Shown piece by piece: positions 1 to 8,831 of a stretch of DNA of 39,314 nt. Numbering within the stretch: the first letter of the stretch is position 1; each line of letters opens with the position of its first letter. The position numbers and the translations under genes were made by a program. The notes under the pieces were generated by a model. That model was not told the origin of the DNA and did not search any database. It worked only from the letters and a program-made list of their open reading frames with translations. The stretch is from Lachnospiraceae bacterium UBA3845. GTDB taxonomy: Bacteria > Bacillota > Clostridia > Lachnospirales > Lachnospiraceae. Location of the stretch: the NCBI GenBank assembly GCA_002392705.1, contig DGHP01000185.1, forward strand, positions 1-39,314, given 5' to 3'.

Positions 1-335
1 GTTCCGGTTCCGCCGCCCATACCGCATGTGACGAACACCATGTCCGCCCCCTGGATCGCGCTGCGGATCTCCTCGGTGCTCTCCTCAGCGGCCTGCTGGC
101 CGACTTCCGGTCTTGCCCCGGCGCCGAGCCCCTTGGTGATCTTCTCACCGATCTGGATGACCGTCGGTGCCTTTGACATGGCAAGAGCCTGCTTGTCGGT
201 GTTGACCCCGATGAATTCCACTCCTGCGATCGTATCTTCAACCATGCGGTTAACGGCATTGTTTCCGGCACCGCCAACGCCAATTACAATGATCCGTGCA
301 CCGGATTCGGTTTCATTCGACATAATCTCTAACAC
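1..335 (-). CDS. ftsZ: Cell division protein FtsZ, N-terminal part (cut by window edge)
   Basis: This is the tubulin-like GTPase that forms the division ring at midcell. The 111 visible codons give the typical FtsZ N-terminus: the nucleotide-binding [13 protein letters not shown] segment near residue 19, the FIGVNTD segment, the [11 protein letters not shown] segment, and the start of the GGGTG tubulin signature at the edge. The rest, including the T7 loop, lies outside the window. I chose GTG at 335 because AGGAGG sits 8 bases upstream of it. An in-frame ATG at 323 is the alternative. It is the last dcw gene here and lies about 195 bp below ftsQ, with its own likely promoter at 478-506. The family call is certain from sequence; the start codon is inferred. 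Confidence 0.97.
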   Translation of the reverse strand, partial: MLEIMSNETESGARIIVIGVGGAGNNAVNRMVEDTIAGVEFIGVNTDKQALAMSKAPTVIQIGEKITKGLGAGARPEVGQQAAEESTEEIRSAIQGADMVFVTCGMGGGTG

Positions 336-477
336 TGGATCTTCCTCCTTGTTCTCACTGCTCCCCAAATCAGCCCGGGCAAAAGAGCCCAGTATCCGCA
401 ACCGGCGGCCGCCACTCTCATCCCCTTATTCAGTCCTGTGAAACAGACTGCTTCCATTTAAAGTCCATATCTATTTA

Positions 478-506
478 AATATACGGTTATTTGTGCATGA
501 AATCAA
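478..506 (-). promoter_or_regulatory. Likely sigma-A promoter of ftsZ
   Basis: On the minus strand a -35 TTGATT (501-506) and a -10 TATATT (478-483) are separated by exactly 17 bases. This A+T-rich stretch lies just below the ftsQ stop codon (530) and about 140 bases above the ftsZ start. It would let ftsZ be transcribed separately from the rest of the dcw operon, as happens in many bacteria. Transcription start is not mapped. Confidence 0.6.
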
Positions 507-529
507 GCAAAAGATTTCTTAAACTGTTA

Positions 530-1591
530 CTATGGCTGGATCAGCTGCCCGGTTCTGGGATCTATCTCATTCCAGTAGGCGTCCTTGACGTTGCCCGCTT
601 CGTTCACATAGCAGCCGTCGATCGGATTGCCGTAGGAATCCACGACCTCCCCGTTCACCACCCGCGCATCATAGCGCAGGGTTCCGCTGGAGTCAAATAC
701 CATAAATACCGCGGACGGCGCCTCCTCTTCCACAGGCGGCTCCTGGTTGTCGTCCTCATCCTGGGTGCCTTCCTCTCCTCCGGCTGAGGAATCGGTGCCG
801 ACGCCGGCCAGAGTCTCTGAACCGGTCTGGCCCTCCGCGCTTCCCGCGCTTTCGGTGTCCGTCTCCTCCTCCACGGCCGGGGCCTCCTCCCGGAATGTGA
901 TGGCTTCGTTCTTTCCGGTAAAGCCTTCCATATTCAGCGTCCCCTTCTGGGAGGAAACCTCCGGATACAGCTGTACCAGGTTGGCGATTTTCTCTTCCAG
1001 GTACTCATCCCGTCCAAGCTCCACGGTAACCTGCCCCAGAACAAGGGTCATGTTCCCGTTGGCGTCAAAATTGACCGAATCCGGGATCAGTCCGGACTTG
1101 ACCAGGAGCTGGGTGATGCTCAGCACGGTCCGCAGGGAGGCCTGATTGTCCAGCGTCAGCTTCTGGTACAGAACCGGCTCCTCTATATTCACCCCGGACA
1201 CATAGGGGACCTGGTCGTAGACCTTCTGGGAGATCTCCTGGACCACACCCTCGGAGTCAAAGTAAACCCTGTTCCCATTGTATTCCAGCTGTCCGATCAG
1301 CGTGCTTTCCGCGACGATAATGCGCACTGAGGTAGGCGAGAGCATTTTTGCCTGCACGCCGGAAAGATACGGCGTATCCTCCGCGGGCGTGCTGGTTCTG
1401 TATTTCCAGCAGAAATAGAGCGTATTCTCCGTCAGAAAATCATAGATCAGATCATCACGGATTTTCTCCGAGGAATTGCGCTCATTTCCGGTTATCTCGA
1501 TTGAATGAATCCGGAAGCCGCCCAGAAGAACCGCCGCAGCGATTCCGAGCACAGCTGCCAGAATCAGGACTGCTCTGATGCCTCTGCTCAC
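530..1591 (-). CDS. ftsQ: Cell division protein FtsQ/DivIB with an acidic linker and unusual C-terminal tail
   Basis: This is a bitopic membrane protein of the divisome that works with FtsL and DivIC to control septal peptidoglycan synthesis. The 353 residues read as a very short cytoplasmic start, a membrane helix at about 7-25, a POTRA domain beginning FRIHSIEITGN (26-95) and the FtsQ/DivIB beta domain (to about 230). A glutamate-rich linker (235-293) and a tail of about 60 residues follow. The tail contains VDSYGNPIDG and EIDPRTGQL, similar to the repeated tail of the TPR protein at 10998-12830. The start is GTG at 1591, overlapping the murD stop by 4 bases, so translation is probably coupled. 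The tail is not part of the usual family architecture. Confidence 0.93.
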   Translation of the reverse strand: MSRGIRAVLILAAVLGIAAAVLLGGFRIHSIEITGNERNSSEKIRDDLIYDFLTENTLYFCWKYRTSTPAEDTPYLSGVQAKMLSPTSVRIIVAESTLIGQLEYNGNRVYFDSEGVVQEISQKVYDQVPYVSGVNIEEPVLYQKLTLDNQASLRTVLSITQLLVKSGLIPDSVNFDANGNMTLVLGQVTVELGRDEYLEEKIANLVQLYPEVSSQKGTLNMEGFTGKNEAITFREEAPAVEEETDTESAGSAEGQTGSETLAGVGTDSSAGGEEGTQDEDDNQEPPVEEEAPSAVFMVFDSSGTLRYDARVVNGEVVDSYGNPIDGCYVNEAGNVKDAYWNEIDPRTGQLIQP

Positions 1592-2976
1592 TTTTCCACC
1601 CTTTTCAGTTCTCTCACCATTGCCTTGAAGATATCACCGCGCTCTTCATAATTCCGGAACATACCCCAGCTCGCGCAGGCAGGGCTGAGAAGAACGGCAT
1701 CTCCGCAGGATGCCAGCTTCCTGCAGCAGTCGAAAGCCTCCCGGAAGCTCTCACAGAGAAAAACCGGCTCAAAACCATGCCTGGAAGCACATTCCGCGAT
1801 CTTCTCCTTTGTTGCCCCGATCAGGACCAGGGCTTTTACCTTACCGTTAAAGCTTTCGATCCACTCATCGTAGGAGGAATCCTTATCGTAACCGCCGCCG
1901 ATCAGCACCGTCGGCCTGACCATGGCCTGTACCGCCTTGATCGCGGCGTCCGGGTTCGTTCCCTTGGAATCATTGTACCAGGCGATCCCGTCTATCTCCT
2001 CCACGAATTCGATCCGGTGCTCCACCGCCCGGAACTTTTTCAGCACCTCCCTGATCTCCTCTGCATCTGCGCCTGCCGCAAGGGCGCAGAGAGCGGCGGT
2101 GCAGATATTTTCATAATTATGAGTTCCCAGAAGCTGCTGCTCTTTTACAGCGATCAGATCTCCCGTCCCGAAAGATCCTGCCATCTTGAGGACGCCGTCC
2201 TCCAGGTACATGCCCTCATCCACGGGCCGTGCGCTGGAAAACCACAGAACGTGCACTTTCCCTTCAAGGCTCTGCCCGAAGGAACGCAGTACCTCGTCCT
2301 CATAATTCAGGACGACATAATCCTCCGGCGTCTGGTTCAGGGTGATCAGCTCCTTGACGCGGATATACTCCTCCATCGTATGATGGCGGTTCAGATGGTC
2401 GGGCGTGATATTGGTGATCGCGCTGACGTGCGGATGGAAACTGTGGATTGTCTCAAGCTGAAAGGAACTGATCTCCGCGACGCAGATACTGTCGTCCTTC
2501 GTTAAAAGAGCCGCATCCGTGTAGGGATTGCCGATGTTGCCGACGACAAACACTCTCTCCTCCCCGGCATGGCGCTTCATAATCTCCCCCAGCAGGCTGG
2601 TGGTGGTCGTCTTTCCGTTGGTTCCGGTGATGGCCAGAACCTCCCCCCGGGAGCACTGGTAAGCCAGCTCGACTTCTCCCCAGACAGGCACTCCGGCATC
2701 CCGGATCCGGTTCACATCCGGAAGATCCGTGGGTACGCCGGGGCTGAGCACACACAGATCAGCGCTCTGAATCCTCTCATCCGGAAGCTCCTTCAGGACG
2801 ATCTGCGTACAGGCCGCCGCGGAAGGAGAAAGCGAACTTCTCACGGTCTCCTCGGTCAGTTTCTCATTTCCGTCATACAGTACAGGAAGCGCCCCGGCTT
2901 CAGCCAGAAGGCCGGCCGCCCCGATACCGCTTTTGCCGGCGCCGAATACAAGTACTGTCTTACCTCTCAGTTCCAT
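1588..2976 (-). CDS. murD: UDP-N-acetylmuramoylalanine--D-glutamate ligase MurD
   Basis: This cytoplasmic ligase adds D-glutamate to UDP-MurNAc-L-alanine using ATP, the second amino-acid step of peptidoglycan precursor synthesis. Its 462 residues are normal length. Visible motifs are the N-terminal Rossmann-like VFGAGKSGIGAA, the Mur ATP loop GTNGKTTT (118-125), the central NITPDHLNRH segment, the HRIEFV segment that follows the ligase linker, and the C-terminal SPACASWGMFRNYEERG. MurD enzymes usually have SFDMF where this one has SWGMF, a mild variation. It lies between mraY (34-bp gap) and ftsQ (4-bp overlap). The expected neighbours ftsW and murG are absent here. Confidence 0.97.
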   Translation of the reverse strand: MELRGKTVLVFGAGKSGIGAAGLLAEAGALPVLYDGNEKLTEETVRSSLSPSAAACTQIVLKELPDERIQSADLCVLSPGVPTDLPDVNRIRDAGVPVWGEVELAYQCSRGEVLAITGTNGKTTTTSLLGEIMKRHAGEERVFVVGNIGNPYTDAALLTKDDSICVAEISSFQLETIHSFHPHVSAITNITPDHLNRHHTMEEYIRVKELITLNQTPEDYVVLNYEDEVLRSFGQSLEGKVHVLWFSSARPVDEGMYLEDGVLKMAGSFGTGDLIAVKEQQLLGTHNYENICTAALCALAAGADAEEIREVLKKFRAVEHRIEFVEEIDGIAWYNDSKGTNPDAAIKAVQAMVRPTVLIGGGYDKDSSYDEWIESFNGKVKALVLIGATKEKIAECASRHGFEPVFLCESFREAFDCCRKLASCGDAVLLSPACASWGMFRNYEERGDIFKAMVRELKRVEK

Positions 2977-3010
2977 GGAAATCTCCTCCTCGGCAGCAGA
3001 TCTTCCGCCG

Positions 3011-3985
3011 TCAGCTCAGCCGGATCGACGCGAGCATGCACAGAAGTATGGTCACAATCGTGAATACAGCCACAACCCTGGTCTCCGACCAGCCGCTCAG
3101 TTCAAAATGATGATGGATCGGTGCCATCTTGAAAAACCTTTTTCCGCCGGTTTTGCGGAAATACGTGACCTGAATCATAACAGACAGGACCTCCACCAGG
3201 TAGATCAGGCCGATGATCAGGATAAAGACCGGCATTTTCATCATATACGCCGCGCCCGCGACAAAGCCGCCCAGCGCCAGGGATCCGGTATCCCCCATGA
3301 ACACTTTTGCCGGATGTACATTGTACAGAAGAAATCCGAGCAGCGCGCCGAGCACCGCCGCCGTGACAGGCTCGATCCCCGCCTTGAAGAAGGCGGAACA
3401 CACGGTATAGAACACGGCGACAACCGCCGTCACGCTGGAGGCAAGTCCATCCAGCCCGTCCGTGAAATTCACCCCGTTTACCGTGCCGATGATGGCAAAG
3501 TAGGCGATCAGGGTCGCGGCGATCCTTACCGGCAGCCCGGTCAGGACATATCCTCCGGAGAAGGGGATCAGATAGTCCAGGCATTCCGGCGCGCGGAGCC
3601 ACAGATAGGCGATAAATGCCGTCGTCACGATAATCTGGCCGGTCATCTTCTGTCTGGGATAAAGACCGTCCGAACGCCTGAGCACCACCTTCAGGTAATC
3701 ATCTATAAAGCCGATGACCCCGAATCCCGCAATCAGAAAAAGGACCGGCAGGATCCTGGGATAACGCGGGGCGAATACCAGCGATGTCACAATCACCGAA
3801 AGCAGGATGGCGATCCCTCCCATTGTGGGGGTCCCGGCCTTCTTCAGGTGGGACTGGACGCCCTCCACGCGCTCCGTCTGTCCGACCTTCAGTCTGATCA
3901 GAAACGGGATCAGGAGCGGGCAGACCGCCGCTGTTACCGCAAAGGAAAGAAATACCGCCAGTACCGAATCCAAACTGATTATCAT
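3011..3985 (-). CDS. mraY: Phospho-N-acetylmuramoyl-pentapeptide transferase MraY
   Basis: This integral membrane enzyme transfers phospho-MurNAc-pentapeptide to undecaprenyl phosphate to give lipid I. The 324-residue protein is rich in membrane helices and carries the family hallmarks: GTPTMGG (51-57), the aspartate pair of FIDDY (93-97), NFTDGLDGL (173-181), VFMGDTGSLALGG (228-240) and the histidine cluster APIHHHFE near residue 290. Its ATG overlaps the end of ftsI by 4 bases, indicating translational coupling, and murD follows after 34 bp. Length and motifs are complete. Confidence 0.98.
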   Translation of the reverse strand: MIISLDSVLAVFLSFAVTAAVCPLLIPFLIRLKVGQTERVEGVQSHLKKAGTPTMGGIAILLSVIVTSLVFAPRYPRILPVLFLIAGFGVIGFIDDYLKVVLRRSDGLYPRQKMTGQIIVTTAFIAYLWLRAPECLDYLIPFSGGYVLTGLPVRIAATLIAYFAIIGTVNGVNFTDGLDGLASSVTAVVAVFYTVCSAFFKAGIEPVTAAVLGALLGFLLYNVHPAKVFMGDTGSLALGGFVAGAAYMMKMPVFILIIGLIYLVEVLSVMIQVTYFRKTGGKRFFKMAPIHHHFELSGWSETRVVAVFTIVTILLCMLASIRLS

Positions 3986-6255
3986 TCCCTCTCCTCCTTC
4001 TCTTCCTCCTCAACCGTCACGCCTTCCCAGGTCGTGACGTCCTCGCCGTCGCCTTCCACCCTGACGGGGGGCGAGGCGATATTCGGATTCTCCGCCACCT
4101 GGGCGGAATCTTTCAGGAGGTTGCTGATATCAACTTCAATCTGATTGCCGTAGCCGTCCGTCACGATGCCGGTGCTGCGGTCCAGGGTGCAGCCGCTGAT
4201 CTCCTTATTCTCAGAGTCGAATACCAGGCCGTCCTGGTTGATGTAAGCGTCATTGTGCAGAATTCCGTTCGAGTCAAAGCACTGGAAATACGCGCTCTTG
4301 ACATGATTTTCAACCGTATCGTCCCTGGAGATGCCAAGGAAGATCAGAAGGTCATCCGTGACCGGTTCGGTCGGATACAGGCCCATATAGGGGAAGAGGT
4401 CGGTGGCGATCCTGCGGAAAAGCGTCTGCGCATAGGTACTGTCCGCCTGCTCCGCGACATTGGGCTCATCCACAACCACATAGATTACAACCTTCGGGTC
4501 ATTGATCGGCGCGGCTCCGATAAAGGAAACCAGATATTTCCCCTTCGCGCGGCGCCCGGTCGTAAGGTCGATCTTCTCAGCCGTCCCGGTCTTGCCGCCC
4601 GTGAGATAGCCGGGGACCTGCGACTTTCTTCCGGTACCTTCCTGTACCGCGGTCTTCAGGTAGCCGCGCACCAGCTTTGAGACAGAGGATGAGATGGGCT
4701 GGCGGAGAACCAGAGGCTCCACGGTATTGACGTTCGTCCCGTCCGCCTTCAGCACCTGCCCCACCACATGCGGCTGGTAATAATAGCCTCCGTTCACGAC
4801 AGTGGAGAAGGCCGCCGCCTCCTGGATCATGTTGATGGTAAAGCCCTGCCCGAAGGTGCAGGTCGCAAGCTCAACCTCATGCATGGTCTGCCGGGAATAG
4901 ACAACTCCGGCGTTTTCATTGGGCAGGTCGATTCCGGTCCTCTGTCCGAAACCGAAAGCCGACTGATAATTGATGAAATTCGTGATTCCCATCCGCATGC
5001 CGATGGTCATCAGGGCCACGTTGCAGGAATTGACGATGGCGTATTCCAGCGTCTCATCGCCGTGTCCGTAGATATTGTCGCAGTTGATGCTGGTATCAGT
5101 GATGAAGAGATTGCCGCTGCAGTAGAAGGCGTCGCCGTCGTTGACCGCGCCGACCTGCAGGGCGGAGGCGACCGTAATCGGCTTGAACACCGAACCCGGT
5201 TCGTAGCCTTCCGAGACGCAGAAATTCTCCCACATGGTATTCAGGGCGTCCACGTACTCTTCATCGTCCATGGCCTTGACTTCCGCCCCGGAATAGTAAG
5301 TGGACAGGTCGTTGGGATTGTTCAGATCGTATTCCCGGTTGGTCGCCATGGCAAGCACGGCCCCGCTGTTGGGATCCATCACGACGACGCCGACATTTCT
5401 GGCGCCTTTACCGTCATGAAGCTCATCCCCGTATGTCTCGTCAAACTGGTCGATCTTCTCCTGGACGATCTCCTGCATATTCATGTCCAGGGTAAGGCGC
5501 AGGGTCTCCCCGTGCTCCGGCTCGACTGTCGTGCGCTGAAACTCCGAATCCTCATTCAGGTAGCCGAACTCTCTTCCGTCGGTCCCGTTCAGGATATCAT
5601 CATAATAATTCTCCACGCCCGTCACGCCGACGTCGATGGCATTTGAAAAGCCGACAACCTTGCTGGCAAGGGAACCGTAGGGATAGGAACGGATATACTT
5701 CTCCTCAAACCAGATCCCTTTTACATTGTTTCTTTTCCTTTTTTCTTCTCTATAGGCATCCGTGCCCATGGTCTCGGGGTCCAGATCCTTCCCGCTGCAG
5801 TAATCCTCGAAAGCTCTCTTCGTCTCCGCGGTGACATCGCGCAGAATGATCTGGTAACGTGAATCCTTCGTCTTCTCATCCATGATCCGGTCCCGGACCA
5901 TGGCGGAATCCAGCCCGAGCAGCTGCTCGGCGGCTTCGATCGTGGGCTCGCGGAAATCCTCATCCGTATTGATGACGTAGCAGTCCAGAATCACATTATA
6001 AAAGCGGTCGCTTCTGGCCAGGACGATCCCGTTGGAATCCTGGATCTCTCCCCTCCTGGCGGGAATGGACCTTGAGTCATAGCTCTGCTGTGAAAGTACC
6101 TGCTTCGCGTACTTGTTTCCCCTGGTCGCGGTTATGGTCGCTATGCGCACCAGAAGAAGAATCAGCAATAACAAAACAAATGCAAAAGAAGCCATAAGCT
6201 TTTTTTGCATTGTCCGTGAAAATCCTCTTTCTTTATTTTTTCTGGTTCTGGCCAA
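3982..6255 (-). CDS. ftsI: Class B penicillin-binding protein, FtsI/PBP2-type septal transpeptidase with extended C-terminal tail
   Basis: This is a transpeptidase that cross-links septal peptidoglycan on the outer face of the membrane. Of 757 residues, 1-19 are basic and cytoplasmic, 20-42 form a membrane helix, and about 55-240 form the PBP dimerisation region starting RSIPARRGEI. The transpeptidase domain carries all three motifs: SVFK with nucleophile Ser355, SCN (410-412) and KTGT (555-558). After the normal end near 640 comes a tail of about 110 residues. It includes FDSNGIL, TGIVTDGYGNQIEVD and an acidic end, and has no PASTA domain. The tail resembles those of FtsQ and the TPR protein in this window. 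The gene overlaps mraY by 4 bases and lies 39 bp below ftsL. Confidence 0.95.
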   Translation of the reverse strand: MARTRKNKERGFSRTMQKKLMASFAFVLLLLILLLVRIATITATRGNKYAKQVLSQQSYDSRSIPARRGEIQDSNGIVLARSDRFYNVILDCYVINTDEDFREPTIEAAEQLLGLDSAMVRDRIMDEKTKDSRYQIILRDVTAETKRAFEDYCSGKDLDPETMGTDAYREEKRKRNNVKGIWFEEKYIRSYPYGSLASKVVGFSNAIDVGVTGVENYYDDILNGTDGREFGYLNEDSEFQRTTVEPEHGETLRLTLDMNMQEIVQEKIDQFDETYGDELHDGKGARNVGVVVMDPNSGAVLAMATNREYDLNNPNDLSTYYSGAEVKAMDDEEYVDALNTMWENFCVSEGYEPGSVFKPITVASALQVGAVNDGDAFYCSGNLFITDTSINCDNIYGHGDETLEYAIVNSCNVALMTIGMRMGITNFINYQSAFGFGQRTGIDLPNENAGVVYSRQTMHEVELATCTFGQGFTINMIQEAAAFSTVVNGGYYYQPHVVGQVLKADGTNVNTVEPLVLRQPISSSVSKLVRGYLKTAVQEGTGRKSQVPGYLTGGKTGTAEKIDLTTGRRAKGKYLVSFIGAAPINDPKVVIYVVVDEPNVAEQADSTYAQTLFRRIATDLFPYMGLYPTEPVTDDLLIFLGISRDDTVENHVKSAYFQCFDSNGILHNDAYINQDGLVFDSENKEISGCTLDRSTGIVTDGYGNQIEVDISNLLKDSAQVAENPNIASPPVRVEGDGEDVTTWEGVTVEEEEKEERE

Positions 6256-6294
6256 ACTATCACCCTTCCACAGATGCTCAAGATGCCTGTCTGA

Positions 6295-6780
6295 TCAGCC
6301 CGGTATCTCAGCATACTGCCTGACATAATCCTTTGATACGGGAATATATCTGACGATCTGTTCCTCCGTCGGATACGCCATGCCGAAACGGTTCACGGCA
6401 GTTTCTCTGACCTTCTCCAGGTCGACGCCGGAGACGATCTCATTGTAGACTGTATCATTCTCCATCTGCAGATCCTTGAGCTGAATCTGAAGGCTTGCTG
6501 CCTTTTTCCTGAGCTGGGTGGACTGCGTCTGCAGCTGCAGGAAAATAATACAGAAGGCTACACACAGAACGGCGGCAGCTGTCAGAAAGACGACATAGGC
6601 CATATTCATCTGGCGGGTACGCTCCCTGTTCCGGATCAGACGGCTGCTGACCTCCTCCTGACCAGGATCATTCTCCAGAGGGGCACGGCGGACTGTATTT
6701 CCTTCTATCAGCTCAGTATACCCCGCATAGCCCGTTCTTTCAATCTGTCTTTTTCTTCCTGCTCTGTCAGCCATTTTCAC
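6295..6780 (-). CDS. ftsL: FtsL/DivIC-like bitopic division protein
   Basis: This is a small membrane protein of the divisome, expected to form a coiled-coil complex with FtsQ/DivIB and DivIC and to help activate the septal transpeptidase. It has a basic cytoplasmic N-terminus, one hydrophobic helix (YVVFLTAAAVLCVAFCIIF), a coiled coil rich in L, Q and K, and a C-terminal segment containing RFGMAYPTEEQI, typical of FtsL proteins. I chose GTG at 6780 (161 aa) because AGAGGA precedes it by 4 bases. An ATG at 6813 is in frame but has no Shine-Dalgarno, and ATG at 6774 is also possible. FtsL sequences are poorly conserved, so position between rsmH and ftsI carries much of the weight. Confidence 0.85.
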   Translation of the reverse strand: MKMADRAGRKRQIERTGYAGYTELIEGNTVRRAPLENDPGQEEVSSRLIRNRERTRQMNMAYVVFLTAAAVLCVAFCIIFLQLQTQSTQLRKKAASLQIQLKDLQMENDTVYNEIVSGVDLEKVRETAVNRFGMAYPTEEQIVRYIPVSKDYVRQYAEIPG

Positions 6781-6944
6781 TATTTCCTCTGCATAACGCA
6801 TAAGCCGCGTCATAATGGTGGATTGCGCTTTTTTCTTTTGTTTTTTCCATCTCCTGAAAACGACGCGGCCCCGGTCTCAGATCTGCAGGCTTTTTATATC
6901 GCCTTTATCAGACGCTTTATCTGCCAGTCTCCCCAGAATGGCCT

Positions 6945-7075
6945 GTGCCGCACTCCTTACCATGCAAAGATCTGTACTCTGACCTTATGTTCACGGATGG
7001 CTATTTTGCAGCCATAACTGCCAAAATCGCAGTCATGGGCAAAATATGTCTCCCATGGAGTGCTCCCTGCGGCAC
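6945..7075 (-). ncRNA. Candidate structured RNA in the rsmH-ftsL spacer
   Basis: No gene is supported in the roughly 330 bp between rsmH and ftsL. The core forms a closed multi-hairpin fold on the minus strand. A 12-bp helix pairs 7070-7075 with 6945-6950 and 7057-7062 with 6951-6956, leaving a 7-base bulge (7063-7069). It encloses three consecutive perfect hairpins: 7034-7039 with 7052-7057, 7017-7021 with 7029-7033, and 6997-7002 with 7010-7015. A further 7-bp pairing of 7093-7099 with 7065-7071 would use the bulge and compete with, or form a pseudoknot with, the closing helix. I do not recognise the class. It could be a leader RNA of ftsL-ftsI, a processed small RNA or a dispersed repeat. 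The pairings are seen; function is unknown. Confidence 0.4.
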
Positions 7076-7109
7076 TTCAGCCCGCAGTTCCTCGCAGGGC
7101 CGCTTTCTT

Positions 7110-8051
7110 TCAGTTGATGATTCTCTCAAAGACGCGCAGTTTCGCGCTCTTTGATCTTGGGTTGTCCTCCGTCTCCCTTACAGAGGGCAGAATCGGTTTT
7201 CTGGTAATCACTTTTCCCTTCGGTTTCCTCCCGCACACGCAGACCGGAAAGTCCGGAGGGCATATGCATGGATTTTCCGCTTTCCTGAAAGCGTCCTTTA
7301 CAATGCGGTCTTCCAGGGAATGGAACGTGATCACGCAGAATCTTCCGCCGTCATTCAGAAGATCAATCATCATGTCCAGAGAATTCTCCAGTACGCTGAG
7401 CTCCTGATTGACTTCGATGCGGATGGCCTGAAAAGTTCTTTTTGCCGGGTGTCCGCCGGTCGCCCGCACTTTCGCCGGGATCGCGGCTTTTATAATATGA
7501 ATCAACTCCCCAGTCGTTTCAATGCTCTGAATCTGTCTCTCCCTCACGATGTGCTTCGCTATATTCTTCGCGAACCGGTCCTCCCCGTAATCCCTTATAA
7601 TCCGGTAAAGATCCTGTTCGCTGTAGCCGTTGACGACCTCCCTCGCCGTCAGCGTCTTTCTCTGGTCCATCCTCATATCAAGAGGCGCATCCTCCCGGTA
7701 TGTGAACCCGCGCTCCGCATCATCGAGCTGATAGGAAGAAACCCCCAGGTCCAAAAGAACTCCGTCAACCGATGAAATCCCAAGTTTCCCAAGTTCAGCG
7801 GCCATGTTCTCATAATTGCTTCTGACAATCGTCACACGGTCCCTGAACTGTTCCAGGCGTTTTCCGGCCGCCTCCACCGCTGCGGCATCCTGGTCGATCC
7901 CGATCAGCCGTCCCTCCCCGGACAGCCTTGCGGCAATCTGTTCCGAATGCCCTCCTCCGCCGAGTGTTCCGTCCACATAGATTCCCCCGGGACGGATACA
8001 CAGCGCATCGATTGTTTCCCGAAGCAGTACAGAAGTATGTCTGAATTCCAT
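7110..8051 (-). CDS. rsmH: 16S rRNA (cytosine1402-N4)-methyltransferase RsmH (MraW)
   Basis: This SAM-dependent enzyme methylates N4 of C1402 in the 16S rRNA decoding centre. The 313-residue protein begins with the classic [15 protein letters not shown] and has the SAM-binding [10 protein letters not shown] (27-36), [12 protein letters not shown], a [17 protein letters not shown] segment and the C-terminal [13 protein letters not shown]. Length is normal. It is the second gene of the dcw operon, 44 bp below mraZ. It is followed by an unusually long spacer before ftsL. Confidence 0.98.
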   Translation of the reverse strand: MEFRHTSVLLRETIDALCIRPGGIYVDGTLGGGGHSEQIAARLSGEGRLIGIDQDAAAVEAAGKRLEQFRDRVTIVRSNYENMAAELGKLGISSVDGVLLDLGVSSYQLDDAERGFTYREDAPLDMRMDQRKTLTAREVVNGYSEQDLYRIIRDYGEDRFAKNIAKHIVRERQIQSIETTGELIHIIKAAIPAKVRATGGHPAKRTFQAIRIEVNQELSVLENSLDMMIDLLNDGGRFCVITFHSLEDRIVKDAFRKAENPCICPPDFPVCVCGRKPKGKVITRKPILPSVRETEDNPRSKSAKLRVFERIIN

Positions 8052-8095
8052 ACAAATCTCTCCTTCTGTATTCCGTCCTGCATACAGATCCGCCC

Positions 8096-8527
8096 TTACA
8101 GATCTATATCCAGTCCGTCCAGCGCTTCCATGGACGCATCGATGTCATCCGCCGCGGTAGCCTCGATGTACTTTTCTCTGCTCCACAGCTCTATACGCTT
8201 CATAGAACCGTCGATCACGACCTCCTTGGTCATCCCGGCGAACTCCCTTAACATCTCCGGGATCAGGGCTCTTCCCTGCTTGTCAATCTCGCAGAGCGTC
8301 GCCCCGGTTGCAAAGAACCGGACCACCTTTCTGGCTTCTTTGTTCGTAAGAGGCAGTTTTGAAAGCTTTTCCTCGAAGATATTCCACTCTTCCACAGGAA
8401 ACACAAACAGGCAGCCATCCAGTCCCCTTGTCACCATGAACTGCTCACCGAGCTGCTCCCGGAATGCTTTCGGAACAATCAGTCTGCCTTTGGTATCCAA
8501 TGTGTTTTTATATGATCCATAAAACAT
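8096..8527 (-). CDS. mraZ: Transcriptional regulator MraZ
   Basis: This is a DNA-binding protein with two AbrB-like half domains that forms ring oligomers and, in studied bacteria, represses its own dcw operon. The 143 residues begin [20 protein letters not shown], and the two DxxxR signatures are visible: DTKGR (about 12-16) and DKQGR in the second half. It is the first gene of the cluster. The repeated GTGG boxes at 8592-8636, just above it, are the expected operator. Confidence 0.97.
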   Translation of the reverse strand: MFYGSYKNTLDTKGRLIVPKAFREQLGEQFMVTRGLDGCLFVFPVEEWNIFEEKLSKLPLTNKEARKVVRFFATGATLCEIDKQGRALIPEMLREFAGMTKEVVIDGSMKRIELWSREKYIEATAADDIDASMEALDGLDIDL

Positions 8528-8591
8528 AGAGAATACCTTCCTGCGGATGCAGAAGCGGGAGAGAAAGGAAACTCACTTCGAAGCAAGCTTA

Positions 8592-8636
8592 CCACTATCT
8601 CCCATTTTCTATCCACTTCGCTCCACTTTCTACCAC
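8592..8636 (-). promoter_or_regulatory. MraZ operator: five GTGG-type boxes in near 10-bp phase
   Basis: On the minus strand GTGG boxes lie at 8633-8636, 8623-8626, 8613-8616 and 8592-8595, with an ATGG at 8602-8605. Start-to-start spacings are 10, 10, 11 and 10 bases. MraZ is known to bind tandem TGGGN/GTGG-type repeats of this phase upstream of its own gene. The boxes begin just below the predicted -10 element at 8647-8652, a position suited to repression. Binding is inferred from the pattern. Confidence 0.8.
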
Positions 8637-8646
8637 CTGCATGAAT

Positions 8647-8675
8647 ATCTTAAGGCAAAAGGCATGATGGCGCAA
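8647..8675 (-). promoter_or_regulatory. Likely sigma-A promoter of the dcw operon
   Basis: On the minus strand TTGCGC (8670-8675) and TAAGAT (8647-8652) are spaced by 17 bases. The -10 matches the TATAAT consensus at four of six positions. Transcription would begin near 8640, directly at the MraZ boxes and about 110 bases above the mraZ start. The rest of the 380-bp spacer above mraZ holds the operator and the terminator at 8832-8869; I see nothing else in it. Confidence 0.5.
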
Positions 8676-8831
8676 GACAGAACATCCGTTTGCTTTCGGG
8701 CATTTTGTGCAATTTTTCAGGCAAAAAAGCTTTTCCATTAGACACATTATCTGGTTGTCAGTTCTATATCAGTCACAAGATCTTGTAAAGGCTCATTCCT
8801 GGTCTTAAAAAATATTCAACTTATTGCATAA

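Noticed and set aside
521..537. Possible third trace of the 59-bp repeat at the ftsQ 3' end
   Set aside because: Only about 8 bases (ATAGTAAC) match, in the opposite orientation relative to the gene; chance is likely.
6767..6850. 27-codon mini-ORF (MEKTKEKSAI...) before ftsL, possible leader peptide
   Set aside because: Its AGGAG touches the ATG with no spacing, and the frame overlaps the ftsL start without sign of conservation.
6945..7099. Assignment of the rsmH-ftsL structure to ZTP riboswitch or 6S RNA
   Set aside because: The conserved core sequences I remember for these classes are not present; only general hairpin form is shared.
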